Below the pieces are notes generated by a model. That model was not told the origin of the DNA and made no database searches. It saw only the letters and a list, made by a program, of their open reading frames with translations. Below are positions 1-5,759 of a DNA stretch of 5,759 bases, in pieces; the stretch's first letter is position 1; every line of letters starts with the position of its first letter. The position numbers and the translations under genes were made by a program. The DNA comes from Cyanobacteria bacterium UBA8156 (lineage in GTDB: Bacteria > Cyanobacteriota > Cyanobacteriia > Pseudanabaenales > Pseudanabaenaceae), in NCBI GenBank assembly GCA_003456125.1, contig DMPD01000018.1, forward strand, positions 1 through 5,759. The letters are read 5' to 3'.

Positions 1-483
1 GTGGTGGGGGTGGATTTTTCGGCGGCGCTGTTGGCCATCGCCGCGGGTCGGGCCCGGGGCTTGCCCCCCCCTACGCGATCGCGGCTGCGGTGGTGCCGGG
101 CGGACGTGTTGACGTTGCCCTTTGCCGGTAGCTCCATCGATGGCATTACCCTGGCCTACGGTTTGCGGAATGTGGTGGATCGGCCGCGGTGTTTGGCGGA
201 AATGGCCCGGGTCTTAAAACCGGGGGCGATCGCGGCGGTGTTGGATTTCCATCGCCCCACGGGCTGGCTGGCGGATTGGCAACGGCAGTATCTGGCTACC
301 CAAGTGGTGCCAGCGGCCCGGGCCCTCGGTCTGGCATCGGAATACGCCTACCTGCAACCCAGCATTGAGGGGTTTCCCACCGGCCCCCACCAGGAACAAC
401 TGGCGATCGCCGCCGGTTTCCAGCAAGCGATTCACTATCCTTTGCTGGGGGGGATGATGGGGGTGTTGGTGGCCAGGCGCTAA
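1..483 (+). CDS. menG: Demethylphylloquinone methyltransferase (UbiE/MenG family), 5'-truncated by window edge
   Basis: This SAM-dependent methyltransferase performs the last methylation of the naphthoquinone ring in phylloquinone (vitamin K1) synthesis, which supplies the photosystem I cofactor. The visible 160 residues are the C-terminal part. The UbiE/COQ5 signature LAYGLRNVVDRP is at about residues 52-63, followed by the CLAEMARVLKPG segment (64-75) and VLDFHRPTG (80-88). The tail carries GFPTGPHQEQ and GGMMGVLVARR, typical of cyanobacterial MenG as I know it. The family is about 230 residues, so roughly 70 are missing upstream, including the glycine-rich SAM motif I. The stretch VGVDFS at the left edge is the acidic strand after that motif. 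The GTG at base 1 is therefore probably not the true start. The stop codon overlaps the stop of the convergent helicase gene. MenG rather than UbiE is inferred from the cyanobacterial setting, since cyanobacteria make plastoquinone by another route. Confidence 0.93.
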   Translation: MVGVDFSAALLAIAAGRARGLPPPTRSRLRWCRADVLTLPFAGSSIDGITLAYGLRNVVDRPRCLAEMARVLKPGAIAAVLDFHRPTGWLADWQRQYLATQVVPAARALGLASEYAYLQPSIEGFPTGPHQEQLAIAAGFQQAIHYPLLGGMMGVLVARR

Positions 484-3119
484 ACCACTTCGCTCACGGG
501 GAAGCGATCGATGGCGATCGCCGCGGCCCGGGCCGTATCCCGCAGGTCTTCGGAGAGGTGGGGCACGTGGGGCAATTGACACAGCAAATCCAAGGTGCGG
601 CGAATGATGCGCACCAGGTCGCCCTCATCCAAACTGGTGTTTTGCCACAGTTCTTGCCAAGGAATGTCCAAAGCCCACTGCTCCACAAGGGCGGCGGCGT
701 TCCAGTCCAACCACACCGGCACGTATACCTTGTGACGGCGCTGCACTTCTTCTAGACGGCGCCGGTGCGATCGCAGGCCTTCGAGGGCCTCTTCCAGGAT
801 GGGGGAAACCCCAAACCGGGTCCAACTGTCGGGGCGACCGTTTTCTTCCGTCACCAACGCCGCACACACCCCGGCAAAATGATGGGGCTTGAGGCGATCC
901 AACTCCCCCGAATCCATCACCAAAGCCAACCACAATTCGTTGTCGCCCCGCAGGGCCGCCGCCGCCTGCCCCGCCAACGTCGGGCGATCGCCCACCAAAA
1001 AGTTGTGGGCCTGCAATACCCCCATCAATTGCGTAAACTCTTGCCAATAGCGTTGGGGCCGTTCCTGCTGTTGCTGCTCCCGTTGGATTTCGGTCTGCAA
1101 ATCCTCGAGGCGGCGTTGCTTTTTCACAATCCCTTTGCGATCGTCCCAGGTATTGACCGGATGGCGCGACAGTTCCTGCTCCAGGGCTTCCAGACGGGTG
1201 TGTTGGGCTTGCACTTCGGGAGACAGGGGCGGCAGCGGCAGCGGCGGCATGGTTTGCGCGAGGTTGGCCGTGGTGGCATCCCCCGGTCGCGAACAGCCAG
1301 GCCACAACGTGAGATCGGAGGGATAGGGTACATCTTCGGCCCACCAGACATCCCCCAACGCCAACACATCTTTGCAGGCCAAGACGTACCAGGTATTGGT
1401 TTTGTCCAGGCAAATCAACCACGGAAATTGCCCCGAACCCGGCACTTTGGCCACCAGCACCGCCGTTTGCCAAGCTTCGCTAGGGCTGCGAAACGCCAAC
1501 AAACTGCCCGTTAGGGCATAGGGCACCCAAGCCGCCTGGGTCGTCAAGCGCGCCTCTTCGGCCTGCTCGTGCAAAATTTTGAACAGGCGACGTTCTTCCC
1601 GCAGCCGCTCCCGCAGCTTTTCCCAGGCGGCGAGCGCCGCCAAGTCCACCTTGGCCAGCTCCTGTTGCAGGGCTGCCATTTCCCCCTGCAACCCATTCCG
1701 CCGGGTACGGGCCGGGGCAAAGGCCAAATCCGCAAGGTATTGCCCAAAACTGCGCTCCACCAACTCCTTGGCCCGGGCCATGGGATGGGTCTGCAACAGG
1801 TTCAACACCATGCCGTAGCTGGGGGTAAATTGACTGGCCAACGGATCGGCCTTGGCGATCGCCAACCGTTCGGCATCCAGGGGCCCCTCGTACCGAGTTT
1901 GCAAGGTCACCACATGGCCAATGGCATCCATGCCCCGGCGGCCCGCCCGCCCCGCCATCTGCAAAAATTCCGAAGCCGTCAGGGCGCGGTGGCCCCGATC
2001 CGTCCGTTTGGACAAACTGGAAATCACCGTGGTACGGGCCGGCATGTTGATCCCCGCCGCCAACGTCTCCGTGGCAAACACTACCTTAATCAATCCTTTC
2101 TGGAACAGTTCCTCCACCAAACCCTTCCAGGCGGGCAAAATACCGGCGTGGTGGGCCGCAATCCCCCGATACAGCGCCGCCAACTGGCGATCGCGCACCG
2201 CTTCCGGGGTTTCCAACACAAAGCGATCGATGTATTCCTTGAGTTGGGCCGCTTCGGTTTCGGAGACCAAATTCACCTGCATCTCGTTCACAATGTCCAG
2301 GGCCCGATCGCACCCCTTGCGGCTAAAAATAAAGTAAATTGCCGGCAACATATCCCGCTGATGGAGGTGGGACAGCACCACCGGAATATCGGGTTCTCCA
2401 GCCCGGGGATTGGGATCGCGGCTGCTGCGGCGACGGCTGCCCTGGAGTTTGGGATTGAGGCGTTTTTGGGTGCTGTCCAACAGCGGGAAAAACCCACGGG
2501 AATTGCAGAAATGAAACCGGAGGGGCACCGGCCGGAAATCCGAATAAATCAGTTCGGTCGGCCCGTGCACCTGCCGGAGCCAATCGGTGAGCTGATCGCT
2601 GTTGGCGACCGTGGCCGAGAGGGCCACCAACTGCACTTCCGGCGGGCAATACACGATCGCCTCTTCCCATACCGTCCCCCGCTGGGCATCGTTCATGTAG
2701 TGGCATTCATCCAACACCACGGTCTGCAACCCCGTGAGGGAAGTCCCCACCTCCCCGATGGGGGTACCGTAGAGCATATTGCGGAAAATTTCCGTGGTCA
2801 TCACCAGAATGGGGGCATCCCGCTCCAGCGAAATATCCCCCGTCAGCAACCCCACATTGTCTGGGCCAAAGCGCTCGCGAAAATCCCGTAGCTTTTGATT
2901 GGAAAGGGCTTTGAGGGGTGTGGTGTAAAACACCCGCCGGTTTTCCGCCAGGGCGTGGTGAATGGCGTATTCCCCAATGAGGGTCTTGCCGGAACCGGTA
3001 GGGGCGCAGACTACTACGGATTTGCCAGCATCCAACGCCGCGATCGCCTCTTTTTGGAACGGATCGAGGGGGAACGGAAACAGATGGGAAAGAGACAAAG
3101 CCGCCATGCCCTCCATCAT
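480..3119 (-). CDS. Ski2/Mtr4-like DEAD/DEAH-box RNA helicase with C-terminal DSHCT domain
   Basis: This is a superfamily 2 RNA helicase of about 879 residues. Numbered from the ATG at 3119, the order is: LFPFPLDPFQ (Q-motif-like, 13-22), Walker A APTGSGKT (39-46), TPLKALSNQK (motif Ia, 67-76), DECH (Walker B, 137-140), SAT (168-170), FIFSRKGCD (263-271), ATETLAAGINMPAR (motif V, 349-362) and QMAGRAGRRG (motif VI, 387-396). A glutamine- and charge-rich stretch resembling a coiled coil precedes a C-terminal DSHCT domain ending in TSLDEGDLVRIIRRTLDLL and RFPVSE. The same architecture occurs in eukaryotic Ski2/Mtr4 and in plastid ISE2, so a role in RNA processing or turnover is inferred. The open frame extends to a GTG at 3164, but that codon lies inside a likely -10 box. 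ATGs at 3119, 3116 or 3107 fit the family N-terminus better. No strong Shine-Dalgarno precedes 3119, so the exact start is uncertain. Confidence 0.93.
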   Translation of the reverse strand: MMEGMAALSLSHLFPFPLDPFQKEAIAALDAGKSVVVCAPTGSGKTLIGEYAIHHALAENRRVFYTTPLKALSNQKLRDFRERFGPDNVGLLTGDISLERDAPILVMTTEIFRNMLYGTPIGEVGTSLTGLQTVVLDECHYMNDAQRGTVWEEAIVYCPPEVQLVALSATVANSDQLTDWLRQVHGPTELIYSDFRPVPLRFHFCNSRGFFPLLDSTQKRLNPKLQGSRRRSSRDPNPRAGEPDIPVVLSHLHQRDMLPAIYFIFSRKGCDRALDIVNEMQVNLVSETEAAQLKEYIDRFVLETPEAVRDRQLAALYRGIAAHHAGILPAWKGLVEELFQKGLIKVVFATETLAAGINMPARTTVISSLSKRTDRGHRALTASEFLQMAGRAGRRGMDAIGHVVTLQTRYEGPLDAERLAIAKADPLASQFTPSYGMVLNLLQTHPMARAKELVERSFGQYLADLAFAPARTRRNGLQGEMAALQQELAKVDLAALAAWEKLRERLREERRLFKILHEQAEEARLTTQAAWVPYALTGSLLAFRSPSEAWQTAVLVAKVPGSGQFPWLICLDKTNTWYVLACKDVLALGDVWWAEDVPYPSDLTLWPGCSRPGDATTANLAQTMPPLPLPPLSPEVQAQHTRLEALEQELSRHPVNTWDDRKGIVKKQRRLEDLQTEIQREQQQQERPQRYWQEFTQLMGVLQAHNFLVGDRPTLAGQAAAALRGDNELWLALVMDSGELDRLKPHHFAGVCAALVTEENGRPDSWTRFGVSPILEEALEGLRSHRRRLEEVQRRHKVYVPVWLDWNAAALVEQWALDIPWQELWQNTSLDEGDLVRIIRRTLDLLCQLPHVPHLSEDLRDTARAAAIAIDRFPVSEVV

Positions 3120-3162
3120 AGACCGGGAAGCGGGGAAAACCAGCAAGGACGGAATCAGAACC

Positions 3163-3168
3163 ACTATA
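3163..3168 (-). promoter_or_regulatory. Candidate -10 box for the helicase gene
   Basis: Read on the minus strand this is TATAGT, one mismatch from the TATAAT consensus. Initiation about 7 bases downstream would give a leader of roughly 35-40 bases before the ATG at 3119. The -35 region is poor: the hexamer at a 17-base spacing reads CCCTGG. It overlaps the + strand -10 box by four bases, so the two promoters would compete. This is an inference from hexamer match and position only. Confidence 0.4.
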
Positions 3169-3170
3169 AT
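3165..3170 (+). promoter_or_regulatory. Candidate -10 box (perfect TATAAT) for the bilin lyase operon
   Basis: A perfect TATAAT stands 29 bases upstream of the preferred lyase start at 3200, giving a predicted leader of a little over 20 bases. No recognisable TTGACA-like -35 element lies 16-18 bases upstream (the hexamer there reads AGCAAG) and there is no TGn extension. If real, the promoter would be activator-dependent or weak at -35. It is the only convincing -10 hexamer ahead of the four + strand genes. Confidence 0.5.
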
Positions 3171-3187
3171 CCGGGATCGACGTGCCC

Positions 3188-3192
3188 AGGGA
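3188..3192 (+). promoter_or_regulatory. Ribosome binding site deciding the lyase start
   Basis: AGGGA lies 7 bases before the ATG at 3200. This favours that start over the upstream GTG at 3182, which is only a few bases after the expected transcription start, and over the ATGs at 3221 and 3227, which have no purine-rich sequence at the right distance. Confidence 0.5.
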
Positions 3193-3199
3193 ACCCAGG

Positions 3200-3754
3200 A
3201 TGGTCGGTTTTGTACCCCCTATGACCATGGCGGATTTTTTCCGGTGCAGCGAGGGCGTGTGGTACAGCCGGCGCACCGTCCACCACTTTGATGCTTCCGC
3301 GGATGAAGCAGGGGAATCCAACCTCACCGTTATCCCTTTGACCGCCACCGACGAGCGGGTGCAGGCCCTGTGCGATCGCCAAGGGGTGAACCCCCAGCGG
3401 TGTACCGGGGGTGCCGCCTTTTATTGGCAAGAAAACCGCGATCGCCAGCCGTTGACGGAGGATCGGGCCGCCATCACCGCCGATCTGCCCGATCCCAACA
3501 ATCCCCAGCGGGGGCAACTGTTGCGCGATCGGGGCTACGTCGAGCAAATTCCCGTCATCAGCCGGTATTGGTTTGGGGTCGGGGGCGTGCTCACCATCGA
3601 CACCGAATACGAAACCAACCAGGGGCAAGAGCGGTGTTGGTTTGTGTCGCCCCAGTTTCGGGTGCGGGTAGGCAACGTGCGCACCTTGGGGGGCATTTAT
3701 TTAATGTCCTACTGTTCCGAGCGCCGGTGCGTGGCTAGCCCTGTGCGACAATAG
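3200..3754 (+). CDS. Phycobiliprotein lyase, CpcS/CpeS family
   Basis: CpcS/CpeS lyases are small lipocalin-like proteins that attach a bilin to the Cys-82-type position of phycocyanin, allophycocyanin or phycoerythrin subunits. The 184-residue product matches along its whole length: DFF..SEG.WYSRRTVHH (12-29), where the family has DFF..S.G.W.S.RT.HH; LPDPNNPQRGQLLRDRGY in the middle; then the acidic TEYET segment, ERCWFVSPQFRVRV, and a GG....SYCSERR end. These correspond to the usual D-P-NP-RG-LLR, ERxWF..PN.R.R and F.SEIR blocks. Family members usually begin just before DFF, so the ATG at 3221 or 3227 could also be used. 3200 was chosen for its AGGGA ribosome site. Which paralogue this is (CpcS, CpcU or a CpeS type) and which bilin it carries cannot be settled by eye, so no symbol is given. 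A 22-base gap separates it from ychF, suggesting co-transcription. Confidence 0.92.
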   Translation: MVGFVPPMTMADFFRCSEGVWYSRRTVHHFDASADEAGESNLTVIPLTATDERVQALCDRQGVNPQRCTGGAAFYWQENRDRQPLTEDRAAITADLPDPNNPQRGQLLRDRGYVEQIPVISRYWFGVGGVLTIDTEYETNQGQERCWFVSPQFRVRVGNVRTLGGIYLMSYCSERRCVASPVRQ

Positions 3755-3776
3755 GCGAGAATTTTTGATCCGGATC

Positions 3777-4871
3777 ATGCTCAAAGCGGGAATTGTCGGT
3801 TTGCCCAACGTCGGGAAATCCACCTTGTTCAATGCCCTGGTGGCCAATGCCAAAGCGGAAGCTGCCAACTTTCCGTTTTGCACCATCGAGCCCAACGTGG
3901 GAACGGTAGCGGTGCCCGACGATCGCCTCGAAGTCTTGGCCAAAATTGGCAGCAGCCAGCAAATTGTACCGACCCGGATCGAGTTTGTGGACATTGCCGG
4001 GTTGGTGAAGGGAGCCAGCCAAGGGGAAGGACTGGGGAACCAATTTTTGGGCAACATTCGTACCTGCGATGCCGTAGTCCACGTAGTGCGTTGTTTTGAT
4101 GACCCGGACATCCATCACGTTGAGGGGGCAGTGGATCCGCTGCGGGACATTGGCATTATCGGTTTGGAATTGGCCTTGGCGGACTTGTCCCAAGTGGAGC
4201 GACGGTTGGAGCGGGTGCGCAAGGGCAGCAAGGGGGGCAACGCCGACACCAAAGCAGAACTGGATGCCTTGGAGTCCTTGCAGCCTTGGTTGGATGGGGG
4301 GAAACCCGCCCGCACCTGCGATCTCAACGAGGAAGCCAAAGCGGCGATCGCCCATCTCCAACTGCTGACCATGAAACCCACCATCTACGCCACCAACGTG
4401 GCCGAGGGGGACTTGGCCACCGGCAACCCCTGGGTAGAAAGCGTGCGGGCCCTCGCCGCCACCGAAGGGGCCGAAACCGTGGTGGTATCGGCGCAAGTGG
4501 AATCGGAATTGGTGGACTTGCCGGAGGGCGATCGCCAGGAATTTTTGGCCAGTTTGGGCGTGAGCGAAGGGGGCCTCAAAAGTTTGATTCGGGCCACCTA
4601 CCGATTGTTGGGGTTGCGCACCTACTTTACCGTGGGGGAAAAAGAAGCCCGGGCCTGGACAATCGATGCCGGGATGAAAGCACCCCAGGCCGCCGGGGTG
4701 ATTCACTCCGATTTTGAGCGCACCTTCATCCGGGCGGAAACCGTCGCCTACACCGACTTGGTGGGAGCAGGCTCAATGAAGGCTGCCAAAGAAAAGGGCT
4801 GGGTGCGCAGCGAAGGCAAAGAATACGTGGTGCAGGAAGGGGATGTGATGTTGTTTCTCACCGGAGCCTAA
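3777..4871 (+). CDS. ychF: Ribosome-associated P-loop ATPase/GTPase YchF (Obg family, OLA1-like)
   Basis: YchF is a near-universal TRAFAC nucleotidase that binds ribosomes and hydrolyses ATP in preference to GTP. It is linked to stress responses and translation. The 364-residue product has P-loop GLPNVGKS (8-15), the switch I region NFPFCTIEPNVG (31-42), DIAGLVKGAS (72-81, with Leu in place of the catalytic Gln, as in HAS-GTPases) and NVAE (206-209) instead of NKxD, the change tied to relaxed base specificity. His113 in DIHHVEG aligns with E. coli His114, reported as needed for ATP hydrolysis. A C-terminal TGS domain follows, with YFTVGEKEARAWTI, APQAAGVIHSDFERTFIRAE and EGKEYVVQEGDVMLF. The frame opens at a TTG at 3765, but ATG 3777 gives the classic MLKAGIVGLPNVGKST start. 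No clear ribosome site precedes it, so it may rely on coupling to the lyase gene. The last residues (LTGA) differ from the usual FNV ending. Confidence 0.98.
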   Translation: MLKAGIVGLPNVGKSTLFNALVANAKAEAANFPFCTIEPNVGTVAVPDDRLEVLAKIGSSQQIVPTRIEFVDIAGLVKGASQGEGLGNQFLGNIRTCDAVVHVVRCFDDPDIHHVEGAVDPLRDIGIIGLELALADLSQVERRLERVRKGSKGGNADTKAELDALESLQPWLDGGKPARTCDLNEEAKAAIAHLQLLTMKPTIYATNVAEGDLATGNPWVESVRALAATEGAETVVVSAQVESELVDLPEGDRQEFLASLGVSEGGLKSLIRATYRLLGLRTYFTVGEKEARAWTIDAGMKAPQAAGVIHSDFERTFIRAETVAYTDLVGAGSMKAAKEKGWVRSEGKEYVVQEGDVMLFLTGA

Positions 4872-5527
4872 TGGAACTCTCGGAAATTGAAGCTGCTCTG
4901 CAACAGGCTGATTACCAGTACCGTCTGCCGGCGATCGCCGCCTTGGCCGACCATCCGGCCGCGGTGGCGGTACCCATTCTTCAGCGTCATGTGCGCGATC
5001 CGGAATTTCTGGTGCGTACCTTTGTGATGCGTGGTTTGGGGAAACACCGCACCGAAGAGGCTTTAACCGCCCTGTTGCAGGCCCTCAAAACCGACGATAC
5101 CCCCAGCGTGCGGGCAGAAGCAGCCAACTCCATTTCGTGGTTTGGCCCGGCCACGGCCCCCCATTTGGTGCATACCTTTGCGGTGGACGATCACTGGTTG
5201 GTGCGGCAGAGCATTTTGGCGGCCCTGACGGATTTGGGGGAAGCCGAAGCCCTGTACGAAGTGTGCGATCGGGCCCTCAGCGACGAAGAATTCACCGTGC
5301 GGGAAATGGCCATTCGGGCGTTGGGGGCCTTAGGGCAAGGGAACCGGCACACCGCCGCCCTCGATCGCCTGTTGGGGCTGACCCTGGGCGATCGCCCCCG
5401 GGAACGGGCCCTGGCCGCCCTTTCCCTCCGCCATTTCGAGGATGCGCGGGCTCGCCAAGCTCTGGCCCAACTGCGCACCGATCCCGATCACCGGGTGCAG
5501 GCCGCCGCCCTCGAAGCCCTGTTGTGA
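4871..5527 (+). CDS. HEAT-repeat protein (PBS-lyase HEAT-like family)
   Basis: This 218-residue all-helical protein is built from about six to seven HEAT-like repeats with a period near 31-32 residues. The repeat hallmark, an acidic or polar turn followed by VR and an alanine/leucine-rich helix ending in a glycine, recurs at VR 48-49 (MRGLG), 80-81 (EAANSISWFG), 111-112 (SILAALTDLG) and 143-144 (MAIRALGALG). Weaker copies lie near the start, at about 174-190 and at RV 208-209. The family includes the bilin lyase subunits CpcE/CpcF, the phycobilisome degradation protein NblB and many cyanobacterial scaffolds of unknown role. I cannot assign it to any of these. There is no signal peptide or membrane segment, so it is probably cytoplasmic. 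Its ATG overlaps the ychF stop (TAATG), and GGAG at 4863-4866 sits four bases ahead, so translational coupling is likely. A lyase gene two positions upstream hints at a phycobilisome link, but this is only context. Confidence 0.9.
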   Translation: MELSEIEAALQQADYQYRLPAIAALADHPAAVAVPILQRHVRDPEFLVRTFVMRGLGKHRTEEALTALLQALKTDDTPSVRAEAANSISWFGPATAPHLVHTFAVDDHWLVRQSILAALTDLGEAEALYEVCDRALSDEEFTVREMAIRALGALGQGNRHTAALDRLLGLTLGDRPRERALAALSLRHFEDARARQALAQLRTDPDHRVQAAALEALL

Positions 5528-5691
5528 AACCCTGCCAACACTGTGCCATCCTTTGCGATTTGCGGTACCGGATTCAGGTCACCGCTGGGGGGCCCTGGCT
5601 CCTGGTTTGCCCCGGTTGTTGGGCAGGGTTGCAGCGGGACAACCCCCACTATCGCTACGGCGGCACCTGGAAAGCCCGGCGACGCTCCTAG
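5524..5691 (+). CDS. Small zinc-ribbon protein, 55 residues, conserved-hypothetical type
   Basis: The GTG at 5524 overlaps the stop of the HEAT gene (GTGA), and the frame runs to TAG at 5689-5691. The product has two CxxC knuckles, Cys4-Cys7 (CQHC) and Cys29-Cys32 (CPGC), spaced as in a four-cysteine zinc ribbon. An extra Cys11 and His6 lie nearby. The C-terminal block NPHYRYGGTWKARRRS (40-55) is basic and aromatic. I recall cyanobacterial proteins of about this size with the same CxxC pairs and a YRYGGTWK ending, but give no family name. Binding of nucleic acid or a protein partner is plausible for such a fold and is only inferred. No good ribosome site precedes the GTG, consistent with start-stop coupling. 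The same frame is open far upstream, within the HEAT gene, but that part is an arginine/proline-rich shadow. The protein is short enough to be missed by automatic annotation. Confidence 0.8.
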   Translation: MKPCQHCAILCDLRYRIQVTAGGPWLLVCPGCWAGLQRDNPHYRYGGTWKARRRS

Positions 5692-5714
5692 CTCCCTCAT
5701 TTGGTGCGAATGTT

Positions 5715-5759
5715 GTCATTTTAATTATAGTCATTTTAATTATAGTCGTTTCGGATAGA
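5715..5759. repeat. 15-bp AT-rich tandem repeat (two perfect copies, one decayed)
   Basis: The unit GTCATTTTAATTATA occurs perfectly at 5715-5729 and 5730-5744. A degenerate third copy begins at 5745 with GTCGTTT and fades, matching at about 9 of 15 positions. The tract is strikingly AT-rich compared with the GC-rich flanks. Each perfect copy contains the palindrome TAATTA, and each junction creates TATAGT, a -10-like hexamer (5726-5731 and 5741-5746). It lies outside any convincing gene, 23 bases after the zinc-ribbon stop. It could be an operator or promoter for a gene beyond the window. Purpose unknown. Confidence 0.75.

Noticed and set aside
1569..2891. 440-residue open frame on the + strand opposite the helicase gene
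   Set aside because: It lies wholly antisense to a gene with all helicase motifs, is rich in Gln, His, Gly and Arg as expected of an antisense shadow in GC-rich DNA, and shows no recognisable domain.
3120..3164. Use of GTG 3164 as helicase start
   Set aside because: That codon falls inside the likely -10 box, has no ribosome site, and adds a 15-residue segment that does not resemble the family N-terminus.
3735..4706. 323-residue open frame on the - strand opposite ychF
   Set aside because: It is antisense to a highly conserved gene, its composition (Gly, His, Pro, Phe, Gln) is that of a shadow frame, and no motif is visible.
5137..5523. Upstream extension of the zinc-ribbon frame inside the HEAT gene
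   Set aside because: The part before 5524 is a Gly/Arg/Pro-rich out-of-frame reading of the HEAT repeats. Only the section after the HEAT stop looks protein-like.
5692..5714. Rho-independent terminator after the zinc-ribbon gene
   Set aside because: No stem with a following T run is visible; the T-rich stretch belongs to the tandem repeat and lacks a preceding GC hairpin.
5715..5744. Cyanobacterial Pho box
   Set aside because: The unit contains TTTAATTA, which fits a relaxed PyTTAAPyPy(T/A) consensus, but Pho boxes repeat every 11 bp with three or more units, whereas these repeat every 15 bp.
5715..5759. CRISPR array
   Set aside because: The copies are directly adjacent with no spacers and the unit is only 15 bp.

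Overview
The window looks like chromosomal DNA from a GC-rich, phycobilisome-containing cyanobacterium. Three things point there. The HIP1 octamer GCGATCGC occurs about fifteen times in 5.8 kb on my hand count. A phycobilin lyase of the CpcS/CpeS family is present. The MenG and Ski2-type helicase sequences have a cyanobacterial character. I do not assign a genus. I see no insertion sequence, phage gene, CRISPR array, tRNA or rRNA.

Layout, left to right. Positions 1-483 (+) hold the C-terminal two thirds of MenG, the methyltransferase of phylloquinone synthesis. It meets a large DSHCT-domain RNA helicase (480-3119, -) tail to tail, with the two stop codons overlapping. A short divergent promoter region around 3120-3199 follows, with a perfect TATAAT on the + strand and an overlapping TATAGT on the - strand. 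From there a compact + strand run of four genes starts: a CpcS/CpeS-type bilin lyase (3200-3754), the universally conserved ATPase YchF (3777-4871), a HEAT-repeat protein (4871-5527) and a 55-residue zinc-ribbon protein (5524-5691). The gaps are 22 bp, a 1-base overlap (TAATG) and a 4-base overlap (GTGA), so the last three genes, and probably all four, are likely one transcript with coupled translation. The window ends in an AT-rich stretch carrying a 15-bp tandem repeat, perhaps the control region of the next gene.

The genes cover housekeeping and photosynthesis: quinone methylation for photosystem I, RNA processing, chromophore attachment to phycobiliproteins and ribosome-linked ATPase activity. 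The parts most worth a second look are the small zinc-ribbon gene, which is easy to miss, the lyase/YchF/HEAT/zinc-ribbon gene cluster, and the 15-bp repeat. I did not find a clearly new defence or mobile system here. Most of the window is ordinary, well-packed core genome.
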